A stretch of 36,623 nucleotides of DNA from RGIG4608 sp045125655 (GTDB lineage: Bacteria; Bacillota; Clostridia; Oscillospirales; CAG-272). The stretch covers positions 1-36,623 of the forward strand of contig JBGVNP010000041.1 in assembly GCA_045125655.1 (NCBI GenBank), written 5' to 3'. Under the pieces are notes generated by a model. It worked only from the letters and a program-made list of their open reading frames with translations. It did not search any database and had not been told where the DNA came from. Positions 30,782-36,526 of this stretch are shown here, in pieces (positions within the stretch are counted from its first letter, which is position 1; each line of letters begins with the position of its first letter). A program made the translations under genes and the position numbers.

Positions 30782-30855
30782 AGGGATATAGTGTAATGGT
30801 AGCACATAAGATTTTGGCTCTTATGGTATATGTTCAAATCATATTATCCCTGCCA
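30782..30855 (+). tRNA. tRNA-Gln (anticodon TTG)
   Basis: Full cloverleaf: acceptor AGGGATA / TATCCCT, D arm GTG...CAC, anticodon stem TAAGA / TCTTA with loop TTTTGGC, so anticodon TTG (30814-30816) reading CAA/CAG; 4-nt variable loop; T arm ATATG / CATAT with loop TTCAAAT; discriminator G and an encoded CCA. 74 nt. Phage tRNAs can supplement host supply or replace tRNAs cut by host defence. It lies inside the leader of the terminase transcript, so it would be released by host RNase P and related enzymes. Confidence 0.93.
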
Positions 30856-30859
30856 ATAT

Positions 30860-30916
30860 CCCCGAAGTACAAGGGGACGGTGTGGAAAGTGCCACTTGCC
30901 TTGAACCGTAAGCAAG
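30860..30916 (+). ncRNA. structured region after the tRNA
   Basis: CCCC (30860-30863) / GGGG (30873-30876); ACGGT (30877-30881) / ACCGT (30905-30909) enclosing GTGG (30882-30885) / CCAC (30892-30895) with loop AAAGTG. The unpaired GCCTTG inside (30898-30903) could pair with CAAGGC at 30959-30964. It mirrors the GACGG-stem-GGAAAG motif before the tRNA. The stretch from 30917 to 30980 is A/T-rich and shows nothing else. Confidence 0.5.
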
Positions 30917-30996
30917 AAACGCCTATTAACAATGCGGAAGTAATATTTCTTGAAAATACAAGGCTAAAATATAACTATACAAGGAGTTGATACAAT

Positions 30997-31041
30997 ATGC
31001 TAACCAAACACAGCCGATTGTGTCGGCTCTTTTGTGCATAA
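30997..31041 (+). CDS. 14-aa leader peptide overlapping a terminator
   Basis: ATG at 30997 with a perfect AAGGAG (30981-30986) ten nt upstream. It encodes MLTKHSRLCRLFCA and stops at 31041, 12 nt before the terminase small subunit start. Codons 6 to 11 run through both arms of the terminator hairpin at 31012-31028. A translating ribosome would therefore keep the hairpin open, so read-through into the terminase genes would depend on translation. It may also be a chance reading frame, but the exact ribosome binding site and position argue otherwise. Confidence 0.55.
   Translation: MLTKHSRLCRLFCA
31012..31033 (+). terminator. terminator-like hairpin before terminase genes
   Basis: AGCCGA (31012-31017), loop TTGTG, TCGGCT (31023-31028), then CTTTTG. 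Short but GC-rich, inside the 14-codon frame. It lies about 360 nt after the promoter and would limit transcription into the terminase operon unless relieved. Confidence 0.65.
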
Positions 31042-31053
31042 TGGGGTGATAAG

Positions 31054-31467
31054 GTGAACGATAAAAACCTTATACCATTTAACCAACGAACAGAGAGCGA
31101 AAAGAGAGAAATCGCTCGTCAAGGTGGCATTAAATCGGGCGAGGTTAGACGAGAGCAAAAGACCTATCGTGAAATGGCAAAGGCTATGCTTTCAGCACAA
31201 ATCACCGACCCGAAAATGCTTGAAGAAATGGCAAAATATGGAATTGAGGGAACAGACCTAAAAGCATACACTTTGCTTGGAATGATTAAGGCAAGCGCAG
31301 AAGGCTCACACAACGCTTTTGACAGGCTTTTAGAGTTGGCAGGGGAGAAAGATACACCCACAGATCAAAACCGCTTTAATGACGGTTTAATGGCTCTTGC
31401 AGACCTTATAAACAACCCTGCGCCAAATAGAAACATAGCCGATTTTGAGGGCGATGACGATGATTAA
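31054..31467 (+). CDS. terminase small subunit-like protein
   Basis: 137 aa with a GTG start after GGGGTGATAAG. The N-terminus has SEKREIARQGGIKSGEVRREQ, a GGxKSG helix-turn segment frequent in DNA-binding small terminase subunits of Bacillota phages, then helices (YREMAKAMLSAQIT, LGMIKASAEGSHNAF) and an acidic C-terminus (FEGDDDD). Overlap with the large subunit gene supports the role: recognition of packaging sites and control of the large subunit. Confidence 0.8.
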   Translation: MNDKNLIPFNQRTESEKREIARQGGIKSGEVRREQKTYREMAKAMLSAQITDPKMLEEMAKYGIEGTDLKAYTLLGMIKASAEGSHNAFDRLLELAGEKDTPTDQNRFNDGLMALADLINNPAPNRNIADFEGDDDD

Positions 31468-32743
31468 CAAGCCTGCACCATTTACACAAAATCAAGTTGA
31501 CTATTTGCACCGTACACGCACGAGTTGGTACAATGTTGCAGAGGGTGGAAAAAGAGGCGGTAAAAATGTACTGCAAGTATTAGCCTTTTGTATGGCTTTG
31601 CAAAATCACCCGAATAAATTGCATTTGATAGCAGGGGTATCACAGACAACGGCAAAACTTAACATAGTTGACTGTGATGGCTTTGGCTTGATGAATTTCT
31701 TTGACGGCAAGTGTAGGCAAGGCAAATACAATGACCGTTCCGCTTTGTTTGTGCAAACGAAAACAGGCGAGAAAATCATTCTTGTATCGGGTGGAGCAAA
31801 AGACGGTGACGAAAAGTATATTAAGGGTAACACCTACGGAATGGCTTATGTGACAGAGGCTAACGAATGTCACCCGAATTTCATTCAAGAGGTTTTCGAC
31901 CGTACTTTGTCGAGTGCTGACAGAAAGATATTCCACGATTTGAACCCGAAAGCCGAAAGTCATTGGTACTATACCGATGTGCTTGACTTCCACCAAGAGA
32001 AGCAACGCAGGGATAGAAATTACGGCTATAATTACGGACATTTTACGATAGCGGATAATTTATCCATTGACGATGAAAAGCTCCGTAACACGCTTAAAAC
32101 CTACCAAAAAGGCACGGTATGGTATGAGCGTGATATACTCGGCAGAAGAAAGACCGCACAGGGAATTATCTTCCCGAATTTTGCAAGCGATCAAACGCCG
32201 TATATTATAAAACAAGAGGATTTACCGAAACGGTTTAGGTCGGTAGAATGTGGCTTCGACATCGGTGGAAACGGATCTGCTTATGCTATGACTTGCACAG
32301 GGCAGGGCTATGACGGCATACAGTACAAACTGAAAGCCGAAAAGCGACAAGCCGATAAAATGTCAATGGACGATGTAGAGGGATTTGTAACGGAGTTCTG
32401 CGACTATGTAGAGAAAAAATACGATGTGAGAATTGACGGTATAAACTGCGACCACATTGATGTTATTATAAACACAATAAACGATAATACAAAGTATAGC
32501 GCAGGGAAATGCTATAAACCGCCTTTGCAAGACCGTGTTTTCCTTTACTCAAAACTATTCAAGACACAAAAGGTCAAGTTTGTAGAGGGCGAATGCGAGG
32601 ACTTGATAGACGAATTGTGCGAGTTGGTATTTGACCCGAAAAGCGAAGAAGCGGTTTACTTGGACGATTCTTCCTACCAAATCGACACGTGGGATTCCAA
32701 TATCTATTCGGAATCGAGTTATTGGCACTACATTGACATTTAG
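31460..32743 (+). CDS. terminase large subunit
   Basis: 427 aa from the ATG at 31460, which is the right distance from GAGGG; upstream in-frame TTG 31445 and ATG 31454 are less well placed. ATPase half: Walker A-like AEGGKRGGKN near residue 30, Walker B GMAYVTEAN, and DLNPKAESHWYY. Nuclease half: ECGFDIGGNGSAYA, INCDHIDV and YQIDTWDS supply the acidic metal ligands. It cuts concatemers and pumps DNA into the head. The promoter of the next gene begins inside its last codons. Confidence 0.93.
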   Translation: MINKPAPFTQNQVDYLHRTRTSWYNVAEGGKRGGKNVLQVLAFCMALQNHPNKLHLIAGVSQTTAKLNIVDCDGFGLMNFFDGKCRQGKYNDRSALFVQTKTGEKIILVSGGAKDGDEKYIKGNTYGMAYVTEANECHPNFIQEVFDRTLSSADRKIFHDLNPKAESHWYYTDVLDFHQEKQRRDRNYGYNYGHFTIADNLSIDDEKLRNTLKTYQKGTVWYERDILGRRKTAQGIIFPNFASDQTPYIIKQEDLPKRFRSVECGFDIGGNGSAYAMTCTGQGYDGIQYKLKAEKRQADKMSMDDVEGFVTEFCDYVEKKYDVRIDGINCDHIDVIINTINDNTKYSAGKCYKPPLQDRVFLYSKLFKTQKVKFVEGECEDLIDELCELVFDPKSEEAVYLDDSSYQIDTWDSNIYSESSYWHYIDI

Positions 32744-32761
32744 TGAAAAATATGGTATAAT
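32733..32761 (+). promoter_or_regulatory. consensus promoter of the GIY-YIG gene
   Basis: TTGACA 32733-32738, inside the last codons of the terminase gene, 17-bp spacer, TATAAT 32756-32761 with TGG extension. The terminase stop TAG (32741-32743) lies in the spacer. Confidence 0.88.
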
Positions 32762-32764
32762 ATT

Positions 32765-32836
32765 ATTAGTGGGATAGTGATTGCAACACGAAAGCGGAAA
32801 CCCTATCCGTTTCCCACTAATTTTATTTTATAGGGT
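32765..32836 (+). ncRNA. three-way-junction pseudoknot RNA, copy D
   Basis: Outer stem ATTAGTGGGA (32765-32774) / TCCCACTAAT (32812-32821), 10 bp. Inside: TA, hairpin GTG (32777-32779) / CAC (32787-32789) with a 7-nt loop, GAAA, hairpin GCGG (32794-32797) / CCGT (32807-32810) with loop AAACCCTAT. ACCCTAT (32800-32806) is the exact complement of ATAGGGT (32830-32836), again 8 nt after the outer stem. Same topology and same unpaired bases (GGGATAG, GAAA, GCGG, CCGTTTCCC) as copy C, with changed but still paired bases elsewhere. Confidence 0.82.
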
Positions 32837-32857
32837 GTATCAAAGGGAGATATGAAT

Positions 32858-33646
32858 ATGGAAGAAAGAACTTATTGTGTGTATATGCACACGAACAAAA
32901 TCAATGGCAAAAAGTATATCGGGCAAACTTGCAGAGAACCCGAAAAAAGATGGGGCAAAAATGGTTGCGAATACAAAAATAGCCCTCATTTTTACAATGC
33001 GATATTAAAATATGGTTGGGATAACTTTTCACACGAAATACTTTTTACAGACTTGACACACGAACAAGCCGACAAAATGGAATCTTATTTGATAAACTTT
33101 TACAAATCAAATAACAAGAAATTTGGTTATAATATTCGTGGTGGCGGTAGTAACGGAGCTTTGGGAGAAGAAACCAAAAGAAAAATATCCGAGGCAAACA
33201 AAGGAAAGAAGTTTTCGTTAGAGCAAAGAAAAGCAATGAGCGAAAGAAACAAAGGCAAAAATAATCCCAATTATGGAAACCATAAACTTGCAGGGGAAAA
33301 CAATCCCAATTATGGTAAGCATTGGAACGCAGGGGAAAACAATTATTTTTATGGCAAAAAACATACACCCGAAACGATAGCAATTATAAGGGCGAAAAAT
33401 ATAGGCAGAGTACACTCGGAAGAAGAAAAAGCAAAGAGAAGAAAATCGCTCAAAGGAAAGCAAGCAGGAATTTTGCATCATAGTATAAAGCCCGTTTTAC
33501 AATTCGAACAAAACGGAATTTTTGTAAAAGAGTGGGAATATATCAATCAAGTAAGGGATTGTTTGGGAATAGACCCAAGCACCATTATTAGATGTTGCAA
33601 AGGCAGACAAAAGACCGCAGGCGGTTATATTTGGAAATATAAGTAA
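32858..33646 (+). CDS. GIY-YIG homing endonuclease with NUMOD3 and NUMOD1
   Basis: 262 aa from the ATG at 32858 (GGGAG 8 nt upstream; ATG 32852 is too close). The GIY-YIG domain opens with CVYMHTN (the GIY position is altered) and KKYIGQTCREPEKRW; the E of the ESYLINFYK helix follows. Residues about 95 to 185 contain NUMOD3 repeats (KISEANKGKK, NNPNYGNHKLAGENNPNYGK) and the end is NUMOD1 (LQFEQNGIFVKEWEYIN to TAGGYIWKYK). It is a free-standing mobile endonuclease placed between terminase and portal, with its own promoter and RNA leader. Confidence 0.92.
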   Translation: MEERTYCVYMHTNKINGKKYIGQTCREPEKRWGKNGCEYKNSPHFYNAILKYGWDNFSHEILFTDLTHEQADKMESYLINFYKSNNKKFGYNIRGGGSNGALGEETKRKISEANKGKKFSLEQRKAMSERNKGKNNPNYGNHKLAGENNPNYGKHWNAGENNYFYGKKHTPETIAIIRAKNIGRVHSEEEKAKRRKSLKGKQAGILHHSIKPVLQFEQNGIFVKEWEYINQVRDCLGIDPSTIIRCCKGRQKTAGGYIWKYK

Positions 33647-33663
33647 TATAGGAGCGTGATATT

Positions 33664-34986
33664 TTGGGATTTTGGAGTAATTTTTGGGGATTTGTCAAAA
33701 AGAAGATAGACCAATATGACGAGGAAAAGAAAATCGTTGTAAAGGTGCAGGATTGGGAAGATGTGCGAGAATATAACCCTCTTGCGATTGCAAACACAAA
33801 ATTGACCTCACTTGTATGCGATGAGGCAACGGTGGAATTGCAGACGGATAGCACACTTGTAGAGCCGTTGAAGCCTCTTGCAGATAACCTTGAAGCAAAG
33901 CGGTATGAGATTTGCGCTATGATGAACGGCAAAGGCGGTTGTTTTGTAACGATGGCGACAGGCGAAGATGCAGAGCCGTATCACCGCATAATCGCTCCTG
34001 CTGATGTTTCCGTTTATCGTATGGTAGCAGACAAGATGTATGAGGTTGCTATGGTTATTGACAAGAAGATTGTCAAGCATAGGGAATATCGCTTGATTAG
34101 GCATCATATTCTTGACGAAAACGGCACTTTGTATGTTTACTATTACACAACCGATAAAAGCGGTAATGAGGAATATTTGGCTGAATGGGAGCATTATAAG
34201 AATGATAATGTTGCTTATTACAATGCAAACAATATCGGTGTAGCGTATTATAAATCGCCACAGGACAGCCGTGGACTTTCTCAATGGGGCGTTCCGCTTA
34301 ACTTTGGGTGCGAGGAAGCGGAAAATCAAATCAAGGTTGCAAGAAATAACCTTGACGAAGAAATGCACCTGATGAAATCAAAGCTCTTTGCCGATGAAAC
34401 TGTTGCAAGAAAAATCGGCACAAAAGACGGAGAGCGTTTTGATCTGCCCGAGGGCATTTACACTATTCGCAAAAAGGCAGGAGTTGACGGAACGTTGATT
34501 GACAGTTTCGCTCCGCCCACTCGCTACAATGACTACAAGCAAAAGTTGATTGACGCTAAAGCCGATTGGGAAGATATGGTCGGACTTGATAGAGGGTTCT
34601 TGACAGAAGCCGAACATACGGCAGGAGCAACGGCAACCGAGATTAGAACGGCAAACACAAAGACAAGGTCTTTCGTGAAGAAAATTCAATCTGCTATGTT
34701 TGACGGCATAAAGGCAACACTTGAAGCCGATGCGGTGTTCTTAAATATTCCGCTTGATTTGTATGAGGTAACAGTTGACTTTTTTGACAGTTTTGCCGAT
34801 GAAACAGAACAATGGAATAGATTGTTGCAGGGCAGAGAAAACGGAGTTGTTGAAGATGAGGACTTGATAACTTGGTTATTCCCCACTCTTTCGGAACAGG
34901 AAAAGGCAGATAAAATCGCCCGAATTAGCGAAAAGTCAAAACTTAATACAGATGAAGCTTTAAATAGAATTTTACAAGGTCGGTAA
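33664..34986 (+). CDS. portal protein
   Basis: 440 aa with a TTG start after AGGAGCG. Begins MGFWSNFWGFVKKKIDQYDE and has YNPLAIANTKLTSLVCDEAT, RIIAPADVSVYRM, QWGVPLNFGCEEAENQI and a C-terminal DMVGLDRGFLTEAEHTAGATATEIRT, which are typical of SPP1-like / Bacillota portal proteins (A118-type). The portal forms the dodecameric ring for DNA entry and exit. It follows the GIY-YIG insertion by 17 nt. Confidence 0.9.
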   Translation: MGFWSNFWGFVKKKIDQYDEEKKIVVKVQDWEDVREYNPLAIANTKLTSLVCDEATVELQTDSTLVEPLKPLADNLEAKRYEICAMMNGKGGCFVTMATGEDAEPYHRIIAPADVSVYRMVADKMYEVAMVIDKKIVKHREYRLIRHHILDENGTLYVYYYTTDKSGNEEYLAEWEHYKNDNVAYYNANNIGVAYYKSPQDSRGLSQWGVPLNFGCEEAENQIKVARNNLDEEMHLMKSKLFADETVARKIGTKDGERFDLPEGIYTIRKKAGVDGTLIDSFAPPTRYNDYKQKLIDAKADWEDMVGLDRGFLTEAEHTAGATATEIRTANTKTRSFVKKIQSAMFDGIKATLEADAVFLNIPLDLYEVTVDFFDSFADETEQWNRLLQGRENGVVEDEDLITWLFPTLSEQEKADKIARISEKSKLNTDEALNRILQGR

Positions 34987-34992
34987 AAACTA

Positions 34993-35021
34993 TTGACAAA
35001 TCGTACTTTTTATGGTATAAT
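34993..35021 (+). promoter_or_regulatory. consensus promoter (HNH leader B)
   Basis: TTGACA 34993-34998, 17-bp spacer, TATAAT 35016-35021 with TGG extension. Almost the same 29-bp sequence as at 1708-1736, differing at one spacer base. Confidence 0.9.
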
Positions 35022-35027
35022 TATATC

Positions 35028-35124
35028 GTAAGAGTACGAGGCTTACACAATATCTTAATATGTTAAAACACTCCATTGGGATAACTGTATATGCTCGTAC
35101 CATATACACCCTTTGGAGTTTTTT
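35028..35124 (+). ncRNA. kissing-loop leader RNA, copy B
   Basis: Hairpin 1: GTAAG (35028-35032) / CTTAC (35042-35046), loop AGTACGAGG. Terminator-like stem: ACTCCA (35070-35075) / TGGAGT (35114-35119), TT/TT internal loop, GGG (35078-35080) / CCC (35109-35111), then GTATATG (35087-35093) / CATATAC (35101-35107) closing loop CTCGTAC. GTACGAG (35034-35040) is the exact complement of CTCGTAC (35094-35100). A run of T follows. Compared with copy A, paired bases change together in the kissing pair, the apical stem and the outer stem. Confidence 0.8.
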
Positions 35125-35144
35125 ATTGTTAAGGAGTTGTATTT

Positions 35145-35654
35145 ATGCAAGAAATTTGGAAAGAAATCGAAGGCACTAACGGAATGTATCAAGTTAGTAA
35201 TTTGGGAAATGTAAAATCATTTACAAGAATTAAAAAAGGTGGCTTGTTAAAGTTTGGATATTTCTCGAATGGATATTTATTCGTACACATAAGAATAAAT
35301 GGAAAAAGAAGAAGCCATTTAGTTCACAGACTTGTTGCGAGTGCTTTTTTACCTAACCCTCAAAATTTGCCACAAGTAAATCATAAAGATGAAAACAAAA
35401 CAAATAATAGGGTTGATAATTTGGAGTGGTGTACACACCTTTATAATCAAAATTATGGCACAAAAAATCAAAGGATAGGAGAAAAGAATAAAATTTCAAA
35501 CGGAAAGCCAGTATATTGCATAGAATTAGACCGAGTTTTTTGTTCGGCGGCAGAAGCGGCTCGGTTTGTCGGCAGAAACCCAACAAATGTATCTGTTGTT
35601 TGCAGGGGAAAAGAGAAAAGTTGTGCAGGATATCATTGGAAATATGTCGAATAA
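35145..35654 (+). CDS. NUMOD4-HNH-NUMOD1 homing endonuclease
   Basis: 169 aa. NUMOD4 start (IWKEIEGTNGMYQVSNLGNVKSF), HNH core (HLVHRLVASAFLPNPQNLP and VNHKDENKTNNRVDNLEWC, quoted in parts) and a C-terminal NUMOD1 (AAEAARFVGRNPTNVSVVCR to CAGYHWKY). Closely related in plan to the minus-strand gene at 20324. A stand-alone mobile endonuclease placed directly after the portal, with promoter, RNA leader B and AAGGAG upstream and a terminator downstream. Confidence 0.92.
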   Translation: MQEIWKEIEGTNGMYQVSNLGNVKSFTRIKKGGLLKFGYFSNGYLFVHIRINGKRRSHLVHRLVASAFLPNPQNLPQVNHKDENKTNNRVDNLEWCTHLYNQNYGTKNQRIGEKNKISNGKPVYCIELDRVFCSAAEAARFVGRNPTNVSVVCRGKEKSCAGYHWKYVE

Positions 35655-35662
35655 TACACCCG

Positions 35663-35696
35663 ATACCGAGAACAGAAATGTTTTCGGTATTTTTTT
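35663..35696 (+). terminator. strong intrinsic terminator
   Basis: ATACCGAGAAC (35663-35673), loop AGAAAT, GTTTTCGGTAT (35680-35690), 11 bp with one G-U, then TTTTTT. Begins 9 nt after the HNH stop codon. Confidence 0.88.
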
Positions 35697-35707
35697 GTGA
35701 AAGGGTA

Positions 35708-35736
35708 TTGACAGTATTGACGGGATGTGTTATAAT
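35708..35736 (+). promoter_or_regulatory. consensus promoter of the methyltransferase cassette
   Basis: TTGACA 35708-35713, 17-bp spacer, TATAAT 35731-35736 with TGT extension. The leader is short and unstructured. Confidence 0.88.
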
Positions 35737-35769
35737 AAAGTTACCAAAATAAGAAAGTGAGGTACAAAA

Positions 35770-36378
35770 ATGAAAGTATTAGTTGCTTGTGAAGAAAGTC
35801 AAACAGTTTGCAAGGCTTTTCGCAAAAGAGGACACGAAGCGTATTCTTGCGATATTCAAGAGTGCTCGGGCGGACACCCTGAATGGCACATACAAGGTGA
35901 TGTATTACCCTTGTTAAAAGAAAAGTGGGATTTAATAATTGCTCACCCACCTTGTACTTATATGAGTAAGGCAGGAGCAAGATTTATGTATTTAACAGCA
36001 GGGAATGTAAATCAAGAACGACTTGAAAAAGCTTTACAGGCAAAAGAGTTTTTTATGCAGTTTATGAATGCCGATTGTGATAAAATCTGCATTGAAAACC
36101 CTACTCCGTTAAAAATTGTGGGATTACCAAAAGAAAGTCAAGTAATTCAGCCGTATCAGTTCGGACACCCTTATTCAAAACGCACTTTGTTGTGGTTAAA
36201 AGGATTGCCTGAATTGAAACCGACAAACATATTGACCGAATACACGCCATATTTACCGAGCAACACAGGCGGTTTTGCAAGAGGCAAGGGCGGTAGCAGA
36301 GGCGTGGCACATAATGCAAAAGATGCAAGCAAAACATTCAGCGGAATAGCACAGGCTATGGCTGAACAATGGGGGTGA
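35770..36378 (+). CDS. cytosine methyltransferase-like protein
   Basis: 202 aa. Motifs: KVLVACEESQTVCKAF (SAM-binding motif I region), YSCDIQE (acidic position after strand 2), DLIIAHPPCTYMSKAGA (PPC motif IV with the nucleophile Cys of C5-cytosine enzymes) and CIENPTPLKIV (ENP where classical enzymes have ENV). It lacks the long target-recognition domain, so it is much shorter than normal C5 methyltransferases. Such proteins are frequent in phages; activity on DNA or on nucleotides is unproven. AAGTGAGG ribosome binding site. Confidence 0.78.
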   Translation: MKVLVACEESQTVCKAFRKRGHEAYSCDIQECSGGHPEWHIQGDVLPLLKEKWDLIIAHPPCTYMSKAGARFMYLTAGNVNQERLEKALQAKEFFMQFMNADCDKICIENPTPLKIVGLPKESQVIQPYQFGHPYSKRTLLWLKGLPELKPTNILTEYTPYLPSNTGGFARGKGGSRGVAHNAKDASKTFSGIAQAMAEQWG

Positions 36379-36382
36379 TACA

Positions 36383-36526
36383 ATGCAAAAATACATAATG
36401 GTAAAAGCGACAGAGGAATACCGAAATGAAGTGCGAAAAATGGCACACAAACACGAAATGACAATATCAGCATTTATTCGTTGGCTGATAGATAAGCAGA
36501 GAAAGGAAGATGGGAAGAATGTGTGA
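36383..36526 (+). CDS. small ribbon-helix-helix protein
   Basis: 47 aa, starting 4 nt after the methyltransferase. MQKYIMVKATEEYRNEVRKM then HEMTISAFIRWLIDKQ: strand and two helices of the ribbon-helix-helix fold, the third such protein in the window. It overlaps the next start by 8 nt. Likely a dimeric DNA-binding regulator; target unknown. Confidence 0.7.
   Translation: MQKYIMVKATEEYRNEVRKMAHKHEMTISAFIRWLIDKQRKEDGKNV

Noticed and set aside
30782..30855. Suppressor tRNA for a recoded stop codon
   Set aside because: The anticodon is TTG, a normal glutamine tRNA. Genes end with TAA, TAG and TGA in normal proportions, so no stop codon seems reassigned.
30796..30990. 65-codon open frame covering the tRNA region
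   Set aside because: It runs through the tRNA-Gln cloverleaf and the structured flanks, has no ribosome binding site and no protein-like composition.
32744..32857. Group I intron between terminase and portal
   Set aside because: The terminase frame is complete with all nuclease motifs and the portal starts anew, so there is no interrupted gene; the structured region is short and starts at a promoter. A free-standing endonuclease with its own leader fits better.
33230..33360. Repeated NNPNYG-type units as a possible tandem DNA repeat or CRISPR-like array
   Set aside because: They are coding NUMOD3 repeats of the GIY-YIG endonuclease. No CRISPR array is present anywhere in the window.
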